A DNA stretch of 64,000 bases. It comes from Ciona intestinalis (taxonomy: Eukaryota > Chordata > Ascidiacea > Phlebobranchia > Cionidae). The translations under genes and the position numbers were made by a program. The stretch is from the NCBI RefSeq assembly GCF_000224145.3, contig NC_020176.2:310693-374692 (forward strand), in the 5' to 3' direction. Positions 1 to 11,766 of the stretch are shown piece by piece. The notes below the pieces were generated by a model that had not been told where the DNA came from, did no database searches, and saw only the letters and a program-made list of their open reading frames with translations. How positions within the stretch are numbered: position 1 is the stretch's first letter; every line of letters begins with the position of its first letter.

Positions 1-426
1 ATTACGACAGTCGACGGACTGTCTATTTACTTTAATCTGGCAATGAAATAAAATACTGAACATAAAATTTTACTGTCTTCATTAAAAGCAAGAATCTTTA
101 TCAATTTTTTGACAAACTAAAGAAAGAACTGATATTAGTCCTAAAACTTTAAAGTATGAAATACGATCATGAATATCTTTGTTAAATTGGGAATGAGTCA
201 AATGGTTTTAGGAATGAGTCAAATGGACCCAAATATAACTAAGACATAACCTTGGGTGTGTACCGGATTAAAACACTGCTGAAATTTAAACTATAAAAAC
301 ATCAAAAAGAGACAAAGGTTATTTTACATAGCAATTAAATTTGTGCCTTTCCTGGACAAATGATTTTAAGACATGTAAACATATTTAATTGTTAAAATTG
401 TAAACTTCCATTATATTACGTCTTAC

Positions 427-1404
427 TTGGAAGAATGGATACGGATCAGCAGAAACAAACTGCCCAATCCTCCCAATGATATTCGCAACATCTTTTTGAA
501 GATCAACTCCACTTCTTTCGAAGAATACATCGATTAGTGCGTTGAGAATTTGATCCAAACTTCTTGATATTAACTGGGGGAGGGGGTTAAGATTGTTAGT
601 AAATTTTTAATACATTGGGGTAAGACGAAAGTCAGAAAACCCAACTGAAAATTATATAAGGTATAACTGCATTAAATAGAAAACTATACAAATTCCATAT
701 TATATTCCTAAAAAAATTTAAAGTTTAATTCACCTTCATTGATGGGTAAATAAAACCTTACAAATTTGAAATAAAATAGATGGCTGACATGTAGGGGGTG
801 AACATGGGTAATAAAACCAGAAAAATGTTTCTTTGAAAACACCATAAACTCGCAAAATTAAAACTTAAAATTAAGCAAAAATTTGTTTAGCTTTTGTCAA
901 GAATTTATGATTTGTATGCTACGGAACATATATTTATATATGTCTGTTTTCAATCCTACATTTTTGTTTTCTGTTTTGGAAATGAATTCTAATAGATGAG
1001 AAGCAGCGAGGATTCTTCGTTCCTTGTCATCTTCCCTGCGACACACGCGCTGTATAAGGTTCCACAAGGAGGCGTCATCACTATGACTCGAAGTGTGGAA
1101 GTTACGATCTGGAAGAAAAAGATTTAAAAAGATGAATGTATATTACTTTATCCTTGCATAGCGGGAAACGACAGTCGTTATAACACAGGTGTTCTGTTTC
1201 ATAAACCGTGTGCCAGCATATGAGTTAGTATGTATGTAGCTTTGTGGGCGAATATTTAAAAACCAGTCTATCATGCATGACTGATAAGAGCATAACATTG
1301 AAAATAACTGAGGGGTGAGGCACAACGGGATGAAATAACAATATAAATATTGCAATACCTCTGAAATGTCGCATTTCTGCATCAGAGCTTCTTAACAGCA
1401 ACAT
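427..1404 (-). CDS. Unrecognised helical protein, 5' portion (partial)
   Basis: I do not recognise this gene. Three exons on the minus strand join in phase: 1359-1404, 960-1108 and 427-573. The last ends in a GTAAGA donor, so the gene continues past the left edge. The first exon may start at the ATG at 1404, giving MLLLRSSDAEMRHFR; an in-frame stop lies shortly upstream, but a further 5' exon is not excluded. The second exon carries SLWNLIQRVCRRED and LAASHLLEFI, the third SLDQILNALIDVFFERSG and IIGRIGQF. The 112 residues visible look wholly alpha-helical and amphipathic, which fits an ARM/HEAT-type or other helical scaffold, but that is inference. The third exon has a strong pyrimidine-rich acceptor just above 573. 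Exon joins are likely; identity is unknown. Confidence 0.55.
1137..1262 (-). mobile_element. Composite SINE 3' fragment
   Basis: Reverse complement of the 3' third of the 13.24 kb SINE (GCGGGAAACGACAGTCGTTA, AACACAGGTGTTCTGTTTCA, CACAAAG). It lies in an intron of the left-edge gene. Confidence 0.6.
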
Positions 1405-2129
1405 TAAAGTTGCTCTTTTCCAACTTCATGAGTAATTTTCAACACTATTCAATACGAAGCACTTTCTTTATATAACTTTTTAATCTAAAAAGTAAAGACA
1501 GTAAGATCTTTAATGAATTACATTTCTATGTGTAGTTAAGATTCATGCACAAAATAAAAAAAGCTAATTATACAGACATTTACGCATGTAAAGTAGACTG
1601 TTATTATGTCCACTTTTGCTTTTGCTACGTTTGCTTTTGTAAGAACTATAACGGCCATCTCATAGCTAAATTAAACCTAAAAATACCACGAAATAAAAAC
1701 GAAGTCGTTAAATTATCTGAATAACCAAACAAAACACATTTACACTCACTAATTGCCTGAAATTGCAGCAAAATAATTGTTTATTACCTAATTTACACAA
1801 ATAAAAAAGAACCAAAAATTCTGCGTTGTTAGTTTTGTAAAATGATATTTTCTTCGCTGTGGCGCTAGTTCCCTTTTCAAACATAAAAACCGTGCAGCAC
1901 ATTGGGGACCGCTTTTTAATTCAACTTAAATAACACAGGTAAATTACTTTTATTTATCAAAATATGTTTTGTTGTAATATACGATTTTAAAAGAACATTC
2001 CTTTTAATCAAAAATATCTTAAACTCCAAAGAAATCTTTGCCATATTAACAACATCTACTGTATTTACACTATATAAACCTTTTTTAAATGAATAACATT
2101 CTGTTCACGACTGCTGCAAATTATCTCCC

Positions 2130-2450
2130 NNNNNNNNNNNNNNNNNNNNNNNNNNNNNNNNNNNNNNNNNNNNNNNNNNNNNNNNNNNNNNNNNNNNNNN
2201 NNNNNNNNNNNNNNNNNNNNNNNNNNNNNNNNNNNNNNNNNNNNNNNNNNNNNNNNNNNNNNNNNNNNNNNNNNNNNNNNNNNNNNNNNNNNNNNNNNNN
2301 NNNNNNNNNNNNNNNNNNNNNNNNNNNNNNNNNNNNNNNNNNNNNNNNNNNNNNNNNNNNNNNNNNNNNNNNNNNNNNNNNNNNNNNNNNNNNNNNNNNN
2401 NNNNNNNNNNNNNNNNNNNNNNNNNNNNNNNNNNNNNNNNNNNNNNNNNN
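2130..2450. other. Assembly gap (321 N)
   Basis: An unbroken run of N. The sequence directly after it is the 3' end of the plus-oriented composite SINE seen in full near 13.24-13.57 kb, ending in ATTC repeats, so the gap probably hides most of a SINE copy. Confidence 0.95.
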
Positions 2451-2522
2451 CGTGTGATAACGACTGTCGTTTTCCGGCCACCCGAGGATAAAGTAAGTTA
2501 CATTCATTCATTCATTCATTCA
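2451..2522 (+). mobile_element. Composite SINE 3' end abutting the gap
   Basis: CGTGTGATAACGACTGTCGT, then GGATAAAGTAAGTTACATTC and ATTC repeats: the 3' terminus of the SINE family, directly after the N run. Confidence 0.65.
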
Positions 2523-4605
2523 AGTATGTTCAACTAAGAACCCATTGCTTCATACCTTTCTGGGTGATTACCTATATTCCATATGTTTAGAAGACAAACC
2601 AATCAGCATCAACCGAGTTGAAGCAATCAATATAAAGTGTCTTGCCTAAAAACAAACACACATATTGGTAACAGCATTGAACATTATCATGTATTAGAAG
2701 TGGAACACTTGCACTGTTGTTTTACATATGGCCTAAAACAGCGGTTCCCAAACTTTCCTAAAATTTTTGCCTGATGAACCCTTTGCAATTATTTTAAATT
2801 TCGCAGCCCTATAAAAATTACAGAAGGAAAAACCCAAAACCACACCAAATGATAAAACAAAAACTATCAAATACGGCAAGCTGTTTAATGGGATGGGTGC
2901 ACTTGTTTTGCCGCAATTAACTCATCAATGTTTGGTTTGGTTATGGATCACAATCATTGCTTCATTGCGGTCCCTCTGAAACTGCTGTATGGATCCAGTT
3001 TTGGACTGCTTTTCTAAAAGTTTGCCAAATATATAGAACCAACACAAATTCAGCATATCACAAATTTTATGCTCATTGCAAGTATCAGAATGCAGAAGTA
3101 TATTTACAAAAGAACATTCAAAGAAAAAGGGGATTCTGAATTATAGTTGGCCACCATTAGCAAGAAATATAACGTGCAACAAAAAGGACTTGATTATTAC
3201 TTGGGTATAATACTGTTGTAACTACTGTGATTCTAAATACAGAGCATTACTGTTTCTGATATATTTTAAGGATATAACAAGTTTATATATTGGAGAGCTT
3301 TTTTAAAATATTATTTTTTTTAGTTGTATGTTTTGGCACATTTGCTGTGAAGCAATAGAGGGTATAAAAATCATATTTTCAGTTCACCAAATACAACGAA
3401 TACCAAAAAGGAAAATAACATTTAAGCCAATGATAATTTGAACATAATATTTATACCATACATAAGTGTAACCAAATATACAATAAGCTTCAAACAATGT
3501 TTATATCTCAAAACTTCTAAGTCTAATCTAAACTTAACAGTGTGGATGACAAACAATCAGAATATATTGTGTGGTGTTAGATTAGGAGGTGCAAAACAGT
3601 GATTGCATCACCATGTAAAGTACTTTGTTTGTTAGTTCGATTGTCCATTTGAAATAGAGAAGCAACATAGAACAATATATACAAATGCAATACTTGGGTG
3701 AAAAATGAGACAATATACACTGCCCTATGACATAAACTTTTGATTATCAGAAAAAAAAACTTTAATGTGTTGTGACATAATAATCAGAATTGTGACAGGA
3801 GCACAAGAATTGTAAAAAGTCTAGAAAAATACAGTATTACTGAAAATGGTAACAAGTGATGTCATAATTTATTATTATTATATAATAAAAAAAAAACAAA
3901 GTTTGAATATTCATGATAATTATCCCAACAGATACAACCCCATTTTTAACGAGTAGCTGCTTTTTAATTTAACAAATCCATATGTATGGTTTATTATTGG
4001 GGGAGGGATTATGTTACCTTATCTTTTATTTAAACAGCATTTATTTCACAACAAAAGCAATTAGAAGTTTCATATTACAGTGTAAGCAAACACTCTAACA
4101 TTTCTATGTTTACTCCAACCAGTGTAAACCTAAATAAAATTATTGCTTTTGAATTATTTGACATTTCTCAGCAAAATGGTTGCCAGCCACTGAAAACAAT
4201 AGAAAAAGAGAAAATCCATGTCTTTCGTGCAACACAGTGATCCATATATGTCCAAACCAATCTGAAACACAAGAAGATGCAAAGTTTTCATAATTGGGAA
4301 ACACAGAAAATCTAACATGGTTCAGTATGGGAGGAGTGATTTATAGAAATGTGCTGTTGGCATTCTTTGGCATTTTATACAAAATAATATACCTTCACTT
4401 TATATAAAGTTGCCTTCACTTTAAGACTTGTCTTGTCCAAGGAAACTGTTGCAACAGGCACATACATTTTTGTAGGATATAATTTTTATCTTTGTATTAT
4501 ATCTCTCATATTTATGTTGTAAAATAGGACACCTGTGAATGATATACACAGTCAGTGCAACACAGAGCACATTATACTTTACAATGAGGAACATTCCACT
4601 TACAG

Positions 4606-7600
4606 TTAATCTGGTGGATGTTCTGGACAAGTCTGGCTTTTCTTGAACCATTCATCAATGCAGCTGAAACAATTAATTTTATGAAAAGAAGGCACACAAT
4701 ATTGGAATTGAGATGAAGGATAGTGACATAAAACTTAAAGTTTTAAATTATGAGAGGTAAAAGTAGTATTATCTATCATGAGGGAAAGAAGTAGTGTTAT
4801 CTAATTTATTACGGTAAACAGAGCTAGTAAAGGACTGTCTGAAAGCACACAACAAAACAATCTCTTAGGGTTCGGTTGAGAATTCTTCACTAGCATTCTT
4901 AAACAAAATGTTTTAAAGAAGTAAAGATTTCATGTCATTTTGAGTAGTGAAACCCTAAAGGTTTAAACTTGTGTTTAACAGTAGCCCAATGCAATACTGC
5001 TTGAACAAGTTTCTTACCCTTTGTGATAAATACATAAGCACGGCAGACGAGCAATGGATTCTCCTTCCTCTAAATCTTCAAAGCAAATCGCACATTCGCC
5101 CAAAGTTACTGATAATGTGTCCTCTGCAAAAACAAAATGCTCGATTTAAAAACAGAATTAATGTGTCCTCCATATAAGGATTAAACCAGTTAATAGACTC
5201 TCCCAGTTACAAGAAAGTTAAGAGTCTTTTAGAGATAATTTTTAAGTTTCTGAAGTTTAATTGCAAGTTAAAAGGCATATTTCATGGCAATGCCATGGCC
5301 CTTTACATAAAAAAAGACTGCTTAATATTTTAATGAGTGCACTGTAAAAACAACACACAGTATTTAAGAAGGAATAGAATTTAAGTTACCAGCAAAGTGC
5401 AAATATGGTGATTATAGCACCAATATCAAAATACTCCAGCTCATTTAACATTTAAACAATCCTGATAATGTATCCTCTGTTTAAACAACACTTGGTTTTA
5501 AAAAGTAAACTTTCAGGTTAAGCCAGTAAAGCTAGGGTTGATTGTATTGCTCTGTGAAAGGACTTTTATTAAAATTAAATCTCCTCCCCAATTTTCAGTT
5601 TAATTTTTTTATAAAAAAAAAAACGTGATCCTAATATTTTATTACTTTAGGTTTTAACAACTGTTTTTTAGTCAATAAGTATTTAAAAATGAAACAACTG
5701 AAAAAGCATAAACATTATAGTCATACTGCATGACCCAATGACAAAGGGCATATGGTGCCGGTGCTTCGGTAGCAATATGTTATGTCAATCACTTATTCAT
5801 TATGTGGTTGATCCATACTCCAGTACACAGGTGTGGATTACACTTAACTGTTTATATGTGCGTAGGTAATTTAATGCAGGAACATGCAATTATTTTCAAA
5901 ATATTGTTTTACGATAAAATATTCATAACATAATGCACACACATAATGGTTAATTCTTTATTATTTTCTCCCGTGCTTAGTTTCAAACTACTGCCTTTGA
6001 ACCAAACCCTACAAAGGCTTTTATTTAGGGTCCATATGTTATTTATTGCATTAAGCAAGCTCAGATTTATGTTGGCCTTTTGAATGAAACTTGTGGATTA
6101 CATAGAAATAAAGAGACAGGATTACAGGAATAAACACCAAGATGTCAGTTATTATGACATACCATACATGACATGTATACATAACAGAAAATCTATACAA
6201 AAAATTATTCAAAAGCTTGATATTAAATTAAATTGACAGTAAAGTATATTTAATTCTATATATTAATAATATATAATACATTCTACTTCACATAGAGGAG
6301 GTTCTACCCTATAGTGTGGCATTCAATTGGACAGAAGATTTAGGCAAAAGTTGCCCATTAACCCAACACCCAGGGTGCTACAACACATTTGTGACCATTG
6401 GGCTGGGCAAAAAATTGTCAATGTGTGGTTAAGTGTCACAAGGAAGCACAAGGATCATTAAAAATAGCATAAATAAAATTATGTTTATTGTTTAATAAGA
6501 TACATGTGTAGTATGAACCACAAGAACAAGCTACCTGTTTATAGAAATACCGTTACATTACTACAAAACAAAAGGTTCTACAAAATTCAAAATCCATTGT
6601 GGATAATATGAAAGGGTTGCGTCACAACAGGTGCGATATATTGACCAATGCAATAACAGCTTTAACCTGCGACTAGAAATGAAATTCCGATTGATTTTTA
6701 TGTCGGACCTGTCTGGTACATACTGCATAGAGAAACGCATACAGACATATGTGGACATAGAATGTAATAGCCTAATATATATTACATTAAATGTTCACAT
6801 AGGAAATAAATAATAAATTTTAAAGTTTTATACTTAGCTGCAATTTTTATCAAGCCTAATATATTTTTAAAACATATAGTCAGACAATAAGGAACTAAAA
6901 TCTAACTGCTTTTAATATCCATAAATTACATCTTTCGTCATGGCCAAAGACTGAAGCAATAATTTGTCAGTGTACAACTTTAGACATTGTAATACAGCCA
7001 ATTTTCGTTAAGTCCCGGCCAATGTTTTACATCAGCAAATCACATGATAGCCCACAAACAAACATGCGTTAAATTATTCATTGTTTTTAAACCAAATGGA
7101 TAAATGATGCGCCATGGCACCCGCTGGAAAACAACAATTTAGCATCCAAGGCAAAGTAAAAGCATACATTTGGCTTATTTCATTTGGACTTATTTTATTT
7201 ATTCTGTATAGACAATGTATTATGGTCAAGTACAACAGAAAGAGACATGCATAAAAAAGGCTTTGGGAAAATATTTTAATAGATAGATAAAATTTAAACA
7301 AAACAAAATACGTTTGTAAAGGCGACACAATGTTGGCCACATGGTTACATAAATATCACAAACTTTAACTTAAAATATATAAATTTTAAACCATTTATTA
7401 TAAAGTGTAAATTGTTGGCTTAAGAAAGAATATTATATTTATATAATAGTATTTCTATGGAGTAATGACTCAAATCTAGTCTAAAACCGAGACCCTCAAC
7501 AACGAATTCGCCAACATTGCATACAACGTAATATATTTTCATATAAATAAAATAGATTATTTCTACTCTGTTATTGAATTTTCCAAACGATCAATTCATA

Positions 7601-10478
7601 AGATAACAATGAGCTTTTTTCATCTGGCATTATGAGGTCATAAAAAGGTTGAGATTTATTGCTATAGTGGAACATCGATTAATTCTACTTGACTGCGGTG
7701 TAGGCATTGCCAACAATGCAGTGGACAAATATAACGAAAATTATTTAGGGATGAAACCAGGAATCATTTCTATTATGGTTAACAATTATACATCAAATTA
7801 AACCAACTTTAAAAAAACAATTTATATCACTAGATTTGCTTTTATAATTTGTGCCATTTTTATGATTGTTTTGAGAAAAATAAAATATAATTTTCTATAA
7901 ATATATTAGGGTGAACAACATATTTAATATTTCTATAATATTATTGGGAGTAAAATGATTTTATATTACTACATCTGCATTTTTGTGTGATTGTAATGAT
8001 TTGCGAAGTATAAAATAAACTATTATTAGAGTCATCAATTGTAAATTTAAAATTATTTAAGGAGTAGGTCAACCAATTTAAACCGATAGATTTGTGTTTA
8101 ATAATTTGTGTCATTGTAATGATAATAAATGCCTTCAAAAAAAAGACTACTTTTCTATTAAGAAAATGAAGCAACAATTTTTCCCCTAATGTCAGAAACA
8201 GGGTAGAACTTATATGAATGCACAATTGCACATACATTATAGGTATTGAAACTTTGAGATTTTGCGTTAAACTATTTCCTTGGCTCCAATTTAGATTGTG
8301 TTTGACATTGTTTAATAATTAATGTAACATGGCAATAATTCATCTCTTTATATAACCTGACATGCTGCCGGCTTATATTATTGGATTAGTCCAAACCTGC
8401 ATCTCATACTCACATTGACATTCAAACAACATCACTAACAAAAAGATGATAGGCATTGACAGTCACATTAATTTTAAATTTGACCAGATTCTACCACATG
8501 TTAATTTTAGCAACTAATAATATGCGGCGATGTCAAATTTCTAAAAACAACGATACAACTGAGATTGGTTAAAAAGTGGTTGATAAATGTTGGCACAAAG
8601 GTATTATCATAACCATGAAACCAGGTTATATATTTAAAACATAGAGGTTGACTGCCTAGATTCGTAACATCAAAGATTGTAACAATTGGTAAACAGCACA
8701 ACGCACAAGTAACCAGTTACATAAACCTATACTTTGAAAACCACTTATTATTCAACGCCCAGTCATGCTTATATTATATAAGCCACTAATTCTTGAAAAT
8801 AACACAACGAGTCCCAAGACTTATATGTTAGGAAAAACCACCAAAATTTCATATGCTAATCCATATGATCAGTTTATCTTTACACTCTGTTATATTATGT
8901 TGTATATTTATATATATATATAATATATTTATATATACGTACTTATACATACTATAGTATCATGTTCATATTTTATGTAGAAATAGAATGCGAGCTAAAA
9001 CTTTTACCTTGGCATTTTATTACAACACCGTCATAAAGGTATTGACTGCAGTATAACTAATGTTGCAATAAAGTTGTATAAAGGTTGTTATACGGACCAA
9101 TGAACCATTTTATGTGTCATATGTTTGTTGTTTAATACAAACTATTATATGCATGTTGTTCAATACGAACCATTATATGCATGTTGTTAATACGAACCAT
9201 TATATGCATGTTGTTAATACGAACCATTATATGCATGTTGTTAATACGAACCATTATATGTGACTCTAGGCTTGGTTAAACACATCACAAAATGAACTTC
9301 CACATCTTCGGCAGGAATGACTTTTCCACACATCGGACATTTTGCATCTGGATGAATTTTAAACATATTATATATTATTTAAATAGAGTAGTATGGTACT
9401 GTGGGGTGTACTGTTAGCACCTAAATCCTACATTTCCTAAGTGTTTTTAACAATTATTAACGCCCTTTTAAAGTCAAGAAGATGCAGTTATTTAACTCAG
9501 TTAATATTTTTTGTTTACTATCAAATAGGATGATAAAATAAAATGAAAACATGTCCCATCTTACTCCAACCTAGTATTATAACAGGCAGAGGAGTAAGAT
9601 GCATTAGGTGGATACAAAACCTTAGCGAAAAAAATTGGGTGTTAAAATTATTCAGCATAGAAAACTACATTGGCTTTTGAGAACTCCTTAAAACCAATCT
9701 CTACACAGTTATAAACAGTGTTGGTATTTAACTATCAGCCCAAGGATGTCGTTAAGAAGCACACTGTCTAACCAAAGTAAAGAACCACCAACCATGGGCG
9801 CTTCCTTTTTTGAGATTTTAATAAAAATATAGGTTGATATTATAAAAATACATATAGTGCAAACATATTGAGGTTTTGTGGTTAGGGTGTCTAGAGCTCT
9901 ATACTATGACCATGTTTGTTTGTATAGACATTTAATAGCAGGGTAAAAGCTGTATTAAGGTATATAACTGAAGTGCTAAAAACGTTTATGTCACCCTAGT
10001 TTAAGAAATTAGGGTGACACCTTAGGTACTATTTTTTGCCACCTTTGGCCTCTTAACTTTATACCTACAGTAAACATCACGCACCTCTCATAGGGCTGAG
10101 GAAGTAAGGTGGAAGAGAGTGGGGTAACGAGTGTCTTGCCCTTCCAAAGTTTCTTGAGCTACCCGCTCCATCATCTTGCCTTTCCTCTTGCAAGCGATAA
10201 AATAATCCAAAACCTGACCTAGGTATTCGTAGTCGAGCGTCCGACTCAGAGTTTGCCCTCGAAAGTCGAGGATCTAACCTTGCTTGGCTTGTCTCTTGCA
10301 TCATACTCGAATCAAATCTGATCATCGGTCGTCGATGTACGGGAAGCGACCCTGCTGTCATCATAGCACCACCTTGTGACGAACCATTGATCCCGTTCGA
10401 GGGATCCGAAGGCCCGCTGTGTTCGGCAAAAGTCCGATTTCGAGTTGAGTTTCCATCACTTGAAAGTTTTCCGCCCAT
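4606..10478 (-). CDS. ZNRF1/2: ZNRF1/2-type zinc and RING finger E3 ubiquitin ligase
   Basis: Four exons on the minus strand: 10085-10478, 9252-9347, 5018-5123 and 4606-4663. All junction phases agree and give 217 residues, close to human ZNRF1 (227). The protein starts MGGK, the N-myristoylation context known for ZNRF1/2, then has a long serine/arginine-rich low-complexity stretch. Exon 2 encodes the family's zinc finger (KCPMCGKVI ... HFVMCLTKPR). Exons 3-4 encode the closing RING (ECAICFEDLEEGESIARLPC, CLCIYHKGC, and SQTCPEHPPD at the end). Family members are membrane-tethered E3 ligases acting at endosomes, lysosomes and synapses. The exon 2 donor (GTTCGT) is weak and sits in a tandem repeat. 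Intron 3 is 4.1 kb, AT-rich and without recognisable exons. One tunicate gene may match both vertebrate paralogues. Confidence 0.93.
8899..8941. repeat. TA-rich microsatellite
   Basis: Nearly pure alternating T/A run in ZNRF intron 3. Confidence 0.8.
9121..9259. repeat. 27-bp minisatellite across the ZNRF exon 2 donor
   Basis: About five head-to-tail units. The last three are 27 bp and near-identical (core ATGCATGTTGTTAATACGAA then CCATTAT); the first two are slightly longer and diverged. The array runs into the 3' end of ZNRF exon 2, so the real splice donor lies in the last unit and copies of it lie in the intronic units. Confidence 0.85.
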
Positions 10479-11766
10479 TATCCACTTCTGGGGTCACACG
10501 CAGTAGATCAACATTATTAATATATGTTCAATTTTCCAGCAGTTTCACAACGTTTTGATCAATATTTGTTAAAGCCAATATTTATAATACATGAATCTGT
10601 TTTGCATTCAACCATTATTAAGAGGGTTTATATAAAACATAAGAGGGTTTATAAAATAAAAAAAAACTTAAATAACTGTTGTTATAACATTCATTTATAA
10701 TATTATTTATTGATAATAACTCATGTCTCATGTACAAATAGTGAATTTGTATACTTATGAAAAAACAAACCTAGTTATTTTATTAATTTCATAATTCATT
10801 TTACATGCTATTAAAGGGTTAGTTTCTATACACCTAACACTATTGCTGTTACTAAATTCGACACTATATAAAACTTTCAGTCGTTTTTCAAAGAGACAAA
10901 AGCGGTTATAACGGTCAGACCAGTTTCGCTATTCAGAACCGTAAACCTAGAACTGTAAAAATAGAACAAGTATGACGCTGCACTTCTCGGTAAAATATGT
11001 TTTACACACAAAAACAACGTTTACACGTTTGATCGCCGTTGTAGCAGCATCTGGTTATCGTCTAAGCCCTGGACAAATCGAATTTTGGAAGTCTAATCGA
11101 AACCACAAACAAAGAGCGCCCCACACGCTCGCGCGACCATTTGTTACGTCATGATCAAGGTAGTGATGCGTAACAAGGAAATGCACGCGACGTCTTTGTG
11201 ACGTAAGAATAGATTCCAATCAATCAAAGCAAATCAATAGCGTCAACGAATAATCACAACTTCTATATTTAGAAACTAATTTGAATTCTAACAAGCTTTT
11301 CGTGACAATATTTCGGCAAACCACTTTCTGCGTTTCTAAACTTTAAATAGCATCTGGTTTATCACCTAGTTAGTTAGTGACCATATGTACTGTTGTAATA
11401 CAATTTACATTTAGTTTAACACAAATGTAGTACAATTAACTCAGCAATGCAATTTGGTGTGTTAGCACATATGTAAATAAAGAGAGATTTTATTTCCTTT
11501 AAATAGAAGAAAAAAGATTACACCAAACTGTTCTGCATTCGAAATGCAAAAAAGCTCAACATAATTAAAGGACATGTTTTACAATGCATCTAAATAACCA
11601 TCAAACAAAAGTACAACAACTTTTCCAAGCCGAAGAGGCACATACATTCCTGAAGCCATTGCTCTATAAACTACAATCCTTTTTCCGCATGCCCCTTTAA
11701 GCTGATTTTCCCTCTTCACTCAATTGCAGCCATGCCAACCATTATACCGCTCATATACAAGACTTC
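10479..11766. other. ZNRF upstream region / DSCC1 3' flank
   Basis: No coding exon supported. The left part is the ZNRF 5' UTR and promoter, with a CpG-richer patch at about 10.88-11.21 kb; the right part up to the DSCC1 stop is AT-rich 3' flank. Confidence 0.5.
11144..11206. promoter_or_regulatory. Pair of CRE/ATF-like sites in the likely ZNRF promoter
   Basis: TTACGTCA at 11144-11151 and its exact reverse complement TGACGTAA at 11199-11206 lie about 0.7 kb upstream of the ZNRF start in a locally CpG-rich patch. The octamers match the CREB/ATF/bZIP half-variant. Function is inferred. Confidence 0.4.

Larger units (their letters stand above)
1405..4605. other. Gap between the left-edge gene and ZNRF
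   Basis: I see no supported coding exon in this 3.2 kb. It holds SINE pieces near 1137-1262 and 2451-2522, an assembly gap of 321 N, and a hAT-like terminus (CAGCGGTTCCCAAACTTT) near 2750 without a clear partner. The upper part is probably the ZNRF 3' UTR: TTTATT words (AATAAA on the minus strand) occur near 4027 and 4041. Confidence 0.5.

Noticed and set aside
2741-2860. Possible hAT element beginning CAGCGGTTCCCAAACTTT
   Set aside because: No matching inverted end or target duplication found nearby; treated as a lone terminus.
7074-7340. 88-residue frame in ZNRF intron 3
   Set aside because: Hydrophobic low-complexity reading of AT-rich intron, no homology or splice support.
10972-11154. 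60-residue plus-strand frame in the ZNRF upstream region
   Set aside because: Lies in the likely promoter patch and has no known motif.
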